From Arthrobacter sulfonylureivorans (GTDB taxonomy: Bacteria > Actinomycetota > Actinomycetes > Actinomycetales > Micrococcaceae), in NCBI GenBank assembly GCA_004000035.1, contig RJAE01000001.1, positions 303,729 to 367,728 on the forward strand: DNA of 64,000 nucleotides, written 5' to 3'. The translations under genes were made by a program, and so were the position numbers. Below the pieces are notes generated by a model, which worked only from the letters and a program-made list of their open reading frames with translations, made no database searches and was not told the DNA's origin. Below are positions 26,783-34,340 of this stretch, piece by piece (position 1 is the stretch's first letter; every line of letters starts with the position of its first letter).

Positions 26783-27415
26783 TCAGCGTTTGACGGCCAG
26801 CAGCAGCCCGTCGCCGGTTGGCAGGATGGTGGACACCAGTTGGTCGTTCTCGCGGATAGCCTTGCCGACTTTGCGCAGCGTGGTGGTGGAGTCTTCGCGG
26901 ATGGCCGGATCCGAGACCCGGTCATGGTCCAGCGCGTCGTTGACAATCAGCATGCCGCCGCGCTTGAGCAGCCGGACCGCTTGCTCCACGTACTGCGGGT
27001 AGGAGGGCTTGTCGGCATCGACGAAGACCAGGTCATAGGCGTTGTCCGTCAGCCGCGGCAGCACGTCCGCCGCGCGGCCGGAGATGGTGCGGGTACGGTT
27101 GCCGGGGATCCCGGCATCAACAAAGGCCTGGCGCGCGGCCCGCAGGTGGTCGACGTCTGCATCGATGGTGGTGAGCACCGCGGCCTGAGGCAGCCCGCGC
27201 AACAAGCAGACTCCGGAGACGCCGGCGCCGGAACCGATTTCCACCACGGTTTGCGCTTTGGTCCCGGCGGCGAGGACGGTCAGGGCCGCGCCGACACCGG
27301 GTCCCACCGCTGCCACTCCCAGCTCATAGGAACGTTCCCGAGCCCGCAGCAAGACGTCATCCTCGGCGGGTAGCCCCTCCGTGTAGGACCAACTCGTCTG
27401 CTTGTCGGCGCTCAT
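26783..27415 (-). CDS. SAM-dependent O-methyltransferase (class I, Rv1220c-like)
   Basis: Protein of 210 residues of the O-methyltransferase_3 family (catechol/caffeoyl-CoA type). SAM-binding motif [19 protein letters not shown], acidic [15 protein letters not shown], and metal/substrate motif [35 protein letters not shown] are clear. It is divergent from the sigE-type gene, the same arrangement I recall for Rv1220c and sigE in M. tuberculosis. Substrate unknown. Confidence 0.9.
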   Translation of the reverse strand: MSADKQTSWSYTEGLPAEDDVLLRARERSYELGVAAVGPGVGAALTVLAAGTKAQTVVEIGSGAGVSGVCLLRGLPQAAVLTTIDADVDHLRAARQAFVDAGIPGNRTRTISGRAADVLPRLTDNAYDLVFVDADKPSYPQYVEQAVRLLKRGGMLIVNDALDHDRVSDPAIREDSTTTLRKVGKAIRENDQLVSTILPTGDGLLLAVKR

Positions 27416-27705
27416 GGATCATCGCTTTCTCTTCAGGTTTTTCAGGGGAACGGCCAGTGGCCGCAGTGCCTAGCCTACTGCCAGATATAGCCGGATTTCC
27501 GCGCGTGCCGCGGGAACCAAGGCCATGGTCGGCAAAAGGGGCACAACGCCGCTTAGGTTGGCGGGGTTCGCAAAGCTTGTTTACAGAATTCTCCCAGTTT
27601 TCTGGGCCAAGATGGTTACCCGGGACGCCGTTAGCCAGACCGGCAACTCGCGCGCCGCATTCCCGGACATCAGGGACGGTGGCGAGCCGTGGAAGGGGCA
27701 CTACG

Positions 27706-28311
27706 ATGACGAAGCTTCAGGGCGCAGCGCAGGACGCAGCGGCTGGCCACGAACAGTGGGTTGCCCCGACTTGGGAAGAAGTGGTCCGCAACCACTCGGC
27801 AAAGGTTTACCGGCTGGCGTTCCGGCTGACGGGAAACCGTTACGACGCCGAGGACCTCACCCAAGAAGTTTTTGTCCGGGTCTTCCGGTCGCTGGATAAC
27901 TTCAAGCCCGGCACCCTGGACGGCTGGCTCCACCGGATCACCACCAACCTCTTCCTGGACCAAGCCCGTCGCAAGAGCCGGATCCGCTTCGACGGGCTCA
28001 GCGAGGACGCCGAAGCCCGGCTGCCCGGCAAGGACCCCGGGCCCGAGCGCAGCTTCGAATTCAACAACCTGGACATCGATGTCCAGGCCGCACTGGAAGA
28101 GCTGCCCCCGGACTTCCGCGCCGCCGTCGTGCTCTGCGACCTGGAGGGGTTGTCCTACGAGGAGGTCTCCGCAGCCTTGGACGTCAAGCTGGGAACTGTC
28201 CGCTCGCGCATTCACCGCGGCAGGACCATGCTCCGTGAAAAGCTCGCGCACCGGGATCCGGGCGGCAAGCGTCCGCGCCTGAAACTGCCCCGGATCGTCG
28301 GAGCACACTGA
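27706..28311 (+). CDS. sigE: ECF RNA polymerase sigma factor, SigE type
   Basis: Extracytoplasmic-function sigma factor of 201 residues controlling an envelope or surface stress response. Region 2 covers ~25-95 ([51 protein letters not shown]). Region 4 covers ~130-185 ([51 protein letters not shown]). The start at 27706 is set by GGAAGGGG seven bases upstream. The next gene encodes a zinc-binding anti-sigma factor, and tatB follows, as in the M. tuberculosis sigE locus. A GGGAAC at 27511 is suggestive of an ECF -35, but no matching -10 is convincing. Confidence 0.93.
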   Translation: MTKLQGAAQDAAAGHEQWVAPTWEEVVRNHSAKVYRLAFRLTGNRYDAEDLTQEVFVRVFRSLDNFKPGTLDGWLHRITTNLFLDQARRKSRIRFDGLSEDAEARLPGKDPGPERSFEFNNLDIDVQAALEELPPDFRAAVVLCDLEGLSYEEVSAALDVKLGTVRSRIHRGRTMLREKLAHRDPGGKRPRLKLPRIVGAH

Positions 28312-28319
28312 TCGCTGCA

Positions 28320-29432
28320 ATGCTCCACCCGGACAAAGAGCTGGCGGAGTACCTGGACGGTGAACTTTCCGATGATCGCCGTCCTGCCCTCGAACGCCAT
28401 CTGAAACGCTGCAAGCGCTGCCGCCGCAGCGTGGACGAGTACCGCTACATCCAGGAGAGGCTGCGCTCACTGGACGTGCCGCCGCCTGGCGAGGACCTGA
28501 CAGCCCGCATCATGCGCTGCAGCCAGTCCGACGGCCCGACGGCTGAGGTCAAACCGACTGGAAGGGGGGCCTCCGGGAGTAATCCAGCCGAAGCCGGATC
28601 GTTATTTGAGCGGCCGGACGCGCCGGGGGACAGGCCGGAAGCGGTGATTCCTGAAGCCGATTTCCGGCCGGCCGGGGCCAGTTCCCCGGCCGCCGACGCG
28701 GCCAGTTCCCCGGCCGCCGACCTGGCTCCCGACGACAAACGGCCCGCGCGCGTCGCGGTCGTTGTCGGCGGTGTCCTGGCTGGCTGCGCCGTCGTGGCGT
28801 TGTCCGCAGCTTACGTTCTGGGCGGCGAAGCACAGACCGCAGTCTCGGGTTCGGCCGCCGGGATAACCTGGGCGCCGTTATCCGCGAATGCGGCTGCCGT
28901 TCGGCCGGTTGCCTTGGACAGCTCGGGGCTGGAAGCACTGCGCCGCAGTGGTTGGACCTGCCCGCTGCTGTTGGGACTCGGCTACCGTCTGAAAAGCGCG
29001 GAACAGTTGCTCGTGGGCGGCCAACCGGCCGTGCGGCTGGACCTGACCGATGACAACCACCGGGTTACCATCACCGAACAGCGGCATACCGCCGCCAGCG
29101 GGGAGGGATCGGACTCGGCACACGCCACGCCGCCGCTGAACGCCGCCACTGGTCATCCCGTGACCATGGATGGCTTCCAGGAAGTAGCAGGACTGGATCG
29201 GGCGGTCTGGGTGCGCGGCGGGGAGGAGTGGACGGTAGTCCTCGACTCCGAGGACGTGACCTATACCTTGCGCTCCGACCTTCCGCTGGCGGAGATGCCG
29301 GACACCGTCAGCCAAGTGGTCCTGATGGAGAACTCGCGGCTGGAGCTGCCCCCTCCGGCTCCGCCCGACGACCCGCTCAGCCGCATCATCCGTGGGCTGG
29401 GGATGATGGTCAGCCCGCCGGCTTCCGATTGA
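28320..29432 (+). CDS. Transmembrane ZAS-type anti-sigma factor
   Basis: Probable regulator that sequesters the adjacent sigma factor at the membrane. The cytoplasmic N-terminus carries the ZAS zinc motif H27-x3-C31-x2-C34 (AEYLDGELSDDRRPALERHLKRCKRC). A long Pro/Ala-rich linker leads to one transmembrane helix (~residues 142-168, VVVGGVLAGCAVVALSAAYVLGG) and a ~200-residue outside domain. At 370 residues it is much longer than RseA-type proteins. The linker contains a 24-nt tandem repeat. It starts nine bases after sigE, so the pair is co-transcribed. Confidence 0.88.
   Translation: MLHPDKELAEYLDGELSDDRRPALERHLKRCKRCRRSVDEYRYIQERLRSLDVPPPGEDLTARIMRCSQSDGPTAEVKPTGRGASGSNPAEAGSLFERPDAPGDRPEAVIPEADFRPAGASSPAADAASSPAADLAPDDKRPARVAVVVGGVLAGCAVVALSAAYVLGGEAQTAVSGSAAGITWAPLSANAAAVRPVALDSSGLEALRRSGWTCPLLLGLGYRLKSAEQLLVGGQPAVRLDLTDDNHRVTITEQRHTAASGEGSDSAHATPPLNAATGHPVTMDGFQEVAGLDRAVWVRGGEEWTVVLDSEDVTYTLRSDLPLAEMPDTVSQVVLMENSRLELPPPAPPDDPLSRIIRGLGMMVSPPASD
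28677..28721 (+). repeat. Tandem repeat in the anti-sigma linker
   Basis: Two identical 21-nt units (28677-28697 and 28701-28721) at a 24-nt period encode SSPAADAA-SSPAAD in the linker before the membrane helix. It is a likely site of length variation between strains. Confidence 0.75.
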
Positions 29433-29531
29433 TCCGCAGCCGGGACGGTCAGAACGTCACAGGACCACACTCAAGGCCGGAATACAGCGCCAAAGTGGCT
29501 GACCGGCACAACGAACGGGTAATCTTCAAGC

Positions 29532-29954
29532 GTGTTTGGAATCAACGGCTCAGAACTGATCATCCTGGCAATCCTTGCCGTGGTGATCCTCGGTCCTGAG
29601 CGGTTGCCCGAATATGCCGCCCAATTGGCCCGGTTCGTCAAGCAGCTGAAAACGATGGCCGCCGGCGCCAAGGAACAGCTGCGTGAAGAAGTCGGCGACG
29701 ACATTGTGGATATGGACTGGCGGAAGTTGGATCCGCGGCAATACGACCCCCGCCGGATCATCAAAGAAGCCTTATTGGACGACGACGATGCGCCCCGTCC
29801 GGCGCCGGCGGCACCTGCAGTGGCCGCGGCGGCAGCAACGGCGGCCGGCAGCGCAATATCCACCGGCTCACGGGCGCCGGGACGTCCGGCGTCCAAGCCA
29901 GCAGTGCAGCTGGCTGCAGGCGAACCCGCACCGTTTGACTCCGAGGCGACCTGA
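29532..29954 (+). CDS. tatB: Twin-arginine translocase subunit TatB
   Basis: Membrane protein of 140 residues of the Tat export pathway, which moves folded proteins. It opens MFGINGSELIILAILAVVILGPERLPEYAAQLARFVKQLK: one short N-terminal helix, the Gly-Pro-Glu hinge (GPERLP) and an amphipathic helix. A charged, then Ala/Pro-rich C-terminal tail follows. The Glu in the first helix region (GSELI) favours TatB over TatA. GTG at 29532 is the start. It is downstream of the sigma/anti-sigma pair; no htrA-type protease gene lies between. The end converges on mrp. Confidence 0.9.
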   Translation: MFGINGSELIILAILAVVILGPERLPEYAAQLARFVKQLKTMAAGAKEQLREEVGDDIVDMDWRKLDPRQYDPRRIIKEALLDDDDAPRPAPAAPAVAAAAATAAGSAISTGSRAPGRPASKPAVQLAAGEPAPFDSEAT

Positions 29955-30084
29955 GCTAGGCAGCCAAGGACCCGCGGTCGTGCGCGAAGGCGCAGGACGG
30001 TGAGGAAGCACTGCACCCGCCGTCGTTCGCCAATACGCATGCCAGGGGGCGCTGGGAAGGCGCAGGGGAGCAGCCGGAACGGCT

Positions 30085-31230
30085 TCAGCGGGGTGTGACG
30101 CCCAGTGGACGTCCGGCCAGCCCACGCGGGCGCGCAGCCAATTCTGCGGCTATCCGCCGCAGCTCGTCCGCGGCGACTCCCTCTGAGGGGACGTCGTCCA
30201 GGACGATCGGTCGCCCAGCATCGCCGCCGGCACGCAGCGCCGGTTCCAGCGGGATGCTTCCCAGTAGCGGGACCGGCGCCTCCAGCACCGCGGAGAGCCG
30301 CTCGGCGACCGCCCTGCCGCCGCCCGAGCCGAAGACCTCCATCTTCGACCCGTCCGGCAGGAGCAGCCAGGACATGTTTTCGATCACTCCCGCCACCTGC
30401 TGCCCGGTCTGTTCGGCTATGGCGCCGGCGCGCTCAGCCACCTCGGCGGCGGCGGTCTGCGGGGTCGTCACCACCAGGATTTGCGACGACGGCAGTAGCT
30501 GCGCCACGGAGATGGCCACATCCCCGGTGCCCGGCGGGAGATCCAGGAACAGCACGTCCAGGTCGCCGAAGTAGACGTCGGTCAGGAACTGCTCCAAGGC
30601 CCGGTGCAGCATGGGCCCGCGCCAGGCCACCGGCTTGTTGTTGGCGACGAACATGCCGATGGAAATAACCTTCACCCCGAACGCCACCGGCGGCAGGATC
30701 ATCTCGTCCACCTGGGTCGGGGCCTGCGTGATGCCCAGCAGCCCGGGGACGGAGAACCCATAAACGTCGGCGTCGACGATTCCCACCCGCAGCCCCTGGG
30801 CGGCCATGGCGCAGGCAAGGTTGACGGTCACGCTGGATTTGCCCACGCCGCCCTTGCCGCTGGCCACGGCGTAGACGCGGGTGAGCGAGGAAGGATCGGC
30901 GAACGGGTTGCCGCGTTCGGAGCCGCGCAGCTGTTCCTTGAGCTCGCTGCGCTGCTGCGGCGTCATCACGTCCAGCTCCACCTGCACCGCGGATACTCCG
31001 GGAACAGATGCCAGCGCCTGTTCGACGTCGGCGGTGATGGTGCCGCGCAGCGGGCAGCCGGCGATGGTGAGCAGCACGCCCACGCTGACCCGTCCGGCGT
31101 CGTCAATCCGGACTTCCTTGAGCATGCCCAGCTCGGCGATGGGCCGGCGAAGCTCCGGATCAATCACCGTTGCCAGCGCGCGCCTCACAGCTGCCGGATC
31201 CGGCAGTTCGAACGTGTATGGATTAGCCAT
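30085..31230 (-). CDS. Mrp/NBP35-family P-loop ATPase with DUF59 domain
   Basis: Iron-sulfur cluster carrier-type ATPase of 381 residues. The N-terminal DUF59/MIP18 domain (~1-95, RRALATVIDPELRRPIAELGMLKEV, TIAGCPLRGTI) is followed by a ParA/Mrp ATPase with deviant Walker A ASGKGGVGKSS, VDADVYGFSVPGLLG and FLDLPPGTGD. Notably the CxxC pair that holds the bridging cluster in NBP35/ApbC is absent: after GVIENMSW the sequence is LLLPDGSKMEVFGSGGG. A cluster-carrier role by the usual mechanism is therefore doubtful. It follows DUF1003 by three bases on the same strand. Confidence 0.9.
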   Translation of the reverse strand: MANPYTFELPDPAAVRRALATVIDPELRRPIAELGMLKEVRIDDAGRVSVGVLLTIAGCPLRGTITADVEQALASVPGVSAVQVELDVMTPQQRSELKEQLRGSERGNPFADPSSLTRVYAVASGKGGVGKSSVTVNLACAMAAQGLRVGIVDADVYGFSVPGLLGITQAPTQVDEMILPPVAFGVKVISIGMFVANNKPVAWRGPMLHRALEQFLTDVYFGDLDVLFLDLPPGTGDVAISVAQLLPSSQILVVTTPQTAAAEVAERAGAIAEQTGQQVAGVIENMSWLLLPDGSKMEVFGSGGGRAVAERLSAVLEAPVPLLGSIPLEPALRAGGDAGRPIVLDDVPSEGVAADELRRIAAELAARPRGLAGRPLGVTPR

Positions 31231-31233
31231 GAA

Positions 31234-31833
31234 TCAGTACTCCTGGGCGCCGTTCTGGGCCTGCGGCAGCTTGGGCAGGGCGGCGGTGGCGTCGGAGGGC
31301 CTGCGCCGGCCGCGGCGGCGTTCGTCTCCGGACTCGTCGTCCATGAGTTCCTCCAGCACCGAGCGCAGCTCGCTGCGGACAAAGTCACGGGTGGCCACTT
31401 CGCGGATGGCGATGCGCAGCGCGGCCAGTTCGCGGGTCAGGTACTCGGTGTCGGCCAGATTGCGTTCGGCGCGCTGGCGGTCCTGCTGCAGCGAGACCTT
31501 GTCGCGGTCGTCCTGCCGGTTCTGCGCCAGCAGCAGCAGGGGAGCAGCGTAGGAGGCCTGCAGCGAGAGCATCAGGGTCAGGGCGGTGAAGCCCAACGCC
31601 GCGCTGTCGAACTTCAGCGAGTCGGGACCGAAGGTGTTCCAAGCCAGCCACACCACACAGAAAACGGACATCCACATCAGGAACTGCGGGGTGCCCATGA
31701 AGCGGGCAAAGTTCTCCGTGGCATGGCCGAAGGCATCCGGGTTGGGCCGCAGCCGGGCCAGCAGGCGGGTGCGTGTCTCGCTTGGGGTGTCGAGTCCGGC
31801 GACTTTGAGTTTGCGGTCTGTTTTCTCAGCCAA
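31234..31833 (-). CDS. DUF1003 membrane protein
   Basis: Membrane protein of about 199 residues. The family pattern is clear: RLRPNPDAFGHATENFARFMGTPQFLMWMSVFCVVWLAWN, FDSAALGFTALTLMLSLQASYAAPLLLLAQNRQDDRDK, ERNLADTEYLTREL, with two transmembrane helices and a cytoplasmic helical tail (LAALRIAIREVATRDFVRSELRSVLEEL). TTG at 31833 is chosen because GGAGG sits eight bases before it; TTG at 31848 is the longer option without a ribosome site. The start overlaps the MgtE-like stop by eight bases, so the two are coupled. Function unknown. Confidence 0.87.
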   Translation of the reverse strand: MAEKTDRKLKVAGLDTPSETRTRLLARLRPNPDAFGHATENFARFMGTPQFLMWMSVFCVVWLAWNTFGPDSLKFDSAALGFTALTLMLSLQASYAAPLLLLAQNRQDDRDKVSLQQDRQRAERNLADTEYLTRELAALRIAIREVATRDFVRSELRSVLEELMDDESGDERRRGRRRPSDATAALPKLPQAQNGAQEY

Positions 31834-33103
31834 CGCGTCCGCCTCCAATCACGGGGGAGTCGTCCTGTGCCCGCCAATCGTCGGGCAACAGATGGTCAAG
31901 CACATCGTCAACGGTCACGGCACCAACCAGCCGGCCGGCCCTGTTGACCACCGCGAGGGCGTTCAGGTTGTAGGTTGCCAAGGTGCGGGCCACGTCGCTG
32001 ACGTCGGTCTGGTCCAGCACCGGTTCCAAATCCGAGTCCACAATGTTGCCCAGCGCCTCCGGCGGCGGATAGCGCAGCAACTGCTGGATGTGGACCACGC
32101 CCAGGTACTTTCCGGTGGGCGTTTCCAGCGGCGGCCGGCAGACAAAAATGGCCGATGCCAGCGCCGGCGTGAGTTCTTCGCGGCGCACGTGCGCCAGCGC
32201 CTCGGCCACGGTGGCTTCCGGCGGCAGGATCACCGGCACCGGCGTCATCATGGAGCCGGCCGTGTTTTCCTCATACTCCAACAGCCGCCGGACGTCCTTT
32301 GCTTCGTCCGGCTCCATCAGTTGCAGCAGCTCTTCCTTCTGCTCCTCCGGCAGCTCGGCGAGCAGGTCCGCGGCATCGTCCGGGTCCATTTCTTCAAGCA
32401 CGACGGCGGCGCGCTCCGCGTCCAGCGACGTCAGGATCTGTACCTGGTCGTCATCCGGCAACTCCTGCAGGACATCCGCCAGACGGTCGTCCTGAAGCTC
32501 GCTGGCGACTTCCAGCCGGCGCTTCTGCGTCATTTCGTGCAGCGCCTCGGCAAAGTCGGCGGGCTTGAGGTCCTCATGGCTGGCCACGAAGGTGGCGGCG
32601 GCCTGGGGTTCGTGGCGGGCGCCTTGGAAGGCCTCCTGCCAGTCCACGATCAGCGTTTCGTTGCGGCGCAGGCTGCGCAAGGGCGAGCTCGAGTACCCGC
32701 GCCGGACAAAGAGCTGGGACACATACCAGTCTCCGTCGCGGGACTGCTCCATGCCGATGTCCAAGATGGTGGCATCGCCGCTGCCGTCGGCGAGCGTGAC
32801 CCGCCGGTCGAACATTTCGGCGACCACCAGGGTCTCGGCGCCGCGCTGTTCGAACCGGCGCAGGTTGACCAGCCCGGTGCAGATGATCTGCCCGGCGTTG
32901 ATGGAGGTGACACGGGTCATCGGGACGAATACCCGCTTCTTGCCCGGGACCTCCACAACCAGACCGACGACCAGCGGCGGCTTAGCCGGGCCGTAGTCCA
33001 GGACGACGGCGTCGCGCAGCCGGCCCAGGCGGTCCCCGAGCGGGTCGAAGACATCCAGGCCCAGCAGCCGGGCGACGAAGACGCGGTTGGTTTTTGTGCT
33101 CAC
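31826..33103 (-). CDS. Soluble MgtE-like protein (PRC barrel + MgtE_N + CBS pair)
   Basis: Protein of 425 residues resembling the cytosolic half of the MgtE magnesium channel. Domains: a PRC-barrel-like region (~1-75, LGRLRDAVVLDYGPAKPPLVVGLVV), MgtE N superhelix (~170-290, LADVLQELPDDDQVQILTSLDAERAAVVLEEMDPDDAADLLAELPEEQKEELLQLME) and two CBS domains (AGSMMTPVPVILPPEATVAEAL to DDVLDHLLPDDWR). No transmembrane helices follow, so it cannot itself be a channel. It probably senses Mg2+ or nucleotides, as inferred from the domain family. It is coupled to DUF1003 and mrp downstream, as I recall for Rv1232c-Rv1229c. Confidence 0.9.
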   Translation of the reverse strand: MSTKTNRVFVARLLGLDVFDPLGDRLGRLRDAVVLDYGPAKPPLVVGLVVEVPGKKRVFVPMTRVTSINAGQIICTGLVNLRRFEQRGAETLVVAEMFDRRVTLADGSGDATILDIGMEQSRDGDWYVSQLFVRRGYSSSPLRSLRRNETLIVDWQEAFQGARHEPQAAATFVASHEDLKPADFAEALHEMTQKRRLEVASELQDDRLADVLQELPDDDQVQILTSLDAERAAVVLEEMDPDDAADLLAELPEEQKEELLQLMEPDEAKDVRRLLEYEENTAGSMMTPVPVILPPEATVAEALAHVRREELTPALASAIFVCRPPLETPTGKYLGVVHIQQLLRYPPPEALGNIVDSDLEPVLDQTDVSDVARTLATYNLNALAVVNRAGRLVGAVTVDDVLDHLLPDDWRAQDDSPVIGGGRVG

Positions 33104-33278
33104 CCCTTTAGGCTACGTGCTGGGCCCCGAAATCCGGGATCCGGCAAACCTTCGGTGTGGGACCAAGTGTCGGGCTGAGGGGCGCGGCAGGGGCTGAAAC
33201 CGAGGCCAAAACGGGGTGCCGCGTTCACCTGAAGCGATACGCAGACCATCTGCCGCGTATATCAGGGACAATGAGGGT

Positions 33279-34232
33279 ATGTCGATGCTTGGCCGCACAG
33301 ATTCCCGGGACCTCAACCGTGCTCTTCCACAGGGCGAGTTGATCGGTAACTACCGGTCATACCTGGATGCCCAAAAAGTGGTGGACTACCTGGCGGACCA
33401 GGAGTTTCCCGTCCAGCATGTGAGTATCGTCGGCAATGACCTCAAGACCGTCGAGCGCGTCACCGGCAAGCTCAGCTACCCCCGCGTGGCCCTTTCGGGG
33501 GCGGCCACCGGCGCCTGGTTTGGCCTGTTCGTCGGGCTGCTGCTGATGCTGTTCGGCGGCGGCGAAACCTATGTGCTGCTGATCTCGTCGATGGCCATGG
33601 GTGCAGCCTTCTGGATGCTCTTCGGCATCATTTCCTACGCCCTGCAGCGCGGCAAGCGGGACTTCACCTCCACCAATCAGGTGATCGCCACCAGCTATGA
33701 CGTGGTGGTTGCCACCGAGGTGGCGCAGGAGGCCCGGCGCCTGGCCGCGCAGTTGCCGATGGCCGGGACCGCCCATGCCGGAGCGCCCGTCAACCAGGCA
33801 CAGGCACCCTCGGGCCAGCAACCTCCGGCCGGCTATGGCCAGCAGCCGCCCTTGGGCCAGCAACCGCAGGCGCCGGAGCGGCCCGCCCAATGGGGCGACG
33901 ATCCGTACGGCCAGGGCAACGCCCCGGCCCAGCAGCCACAGCCCGGGCCGGCCGAGCCGAACGGGCGGCCCGTGCAGGGCCAGCCGGTGCGGGGACGCTA
34001 CCCGGATCTGCCGGACGGCCGCCCGCAGTACGGAATACGTGTAGCGCCCGAACCGCAGGCCGCCGCACCCCAGCAGGCCGGACCAGGACAACAGGCCGCC
34101 CCGACGCAGCAGGCGGGCCCGGCTGAGCCCGAGGGCAGCGGCCAACAGTCCGGCATGCCCCAAACCGACGGCAACACGGAAGATCCGGAACGGAACGCCG
34201 GTTCCTCCGGTGAAGGCCGCTCCGGCACATAG
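33279..34232 (+). CDS. General stress protein-like membrane protein with Gln/Pro-rich tail
   Basis: Protein of 317 residues. The N-terminal ~170 residues carry a general-stress-protein (GSP17M-like) domain: YRSYLDAQKVVDYLADQEFPVQHVSIVGNDLKTVERVTGKLSYPRVALSGAATGAWFGLFVGLLLMLF, with two membrane helices, then TSTNQVIATSYDVVV. The rest is a low-complexity Gln/Pro/Gly-rich tail. ATG at 33279 is taken, though ATG at 33285 has a better spaced GAGGG. It is divergent from the MgtE-like operon, matching my memory of Rv1234 next to Rv1232c. It ends in a very long hairpin. Confidence 0.85.
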   Translation: MSMLGRTDSRDLNRALPQGELIGNYRSYLDAQKVVDYLADQEFPVQHVSIVGNDLKTVERVTGKLSYPRVALSGAATGAWFGLFVGLLLMLFGGGETYVLLISSMAMGAAFWMLFGIISYALQRGKRDFTSTNQVIATSYDVVVATEVAQEARRLAAQLPMAGTAHAGAPVNQAQAPSGQQPPAGYGQQPPLGQQPQAPERPAQWGDDPYGQGNAPAQQPQPGPAEPNGRPVQGQPVRGRYPDLPDGRPQYGIRVAPEPQAAAPQQAGPGQQAAPTQQAGPAEPEGSGQQSGMPQTDGNTEDPERNAGSSGEGRSGT

Positions 34233-34256
34233 CTTCCCAAACCGCAGCAGCACCGG

Positions 34257-34303
34257 AACGCGCAAGGGGTCCGCCGTGGTGAACGGCGGACCCCTTGCGC
34301 GTT
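34257..34303. terminator. Bidirectional hairpin with 20-bp perfect stem
   Basis: A perfect 20-bp stem (arms 34257-34276 and 34284-34303) with loop TGGTGAA lies between the converging stress-protein and aminopeptidase genes. The flanks have only short T/A runs, so stem strength would do most of the work. Confidence 0.68.
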
Positions 34304-34340
34304 GCCAGTCCTGAGGCTCGGCCGCTACCGGCCGTCCCGA

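Noticed and set aside
27511-27530. Autoregulatory ECF promoter of sigE (GGGAAC)
   Set aside because: The -35-like GGGAAC is present, but no GTT-type -10 element occurs at the expected 15-17 bp spacing.
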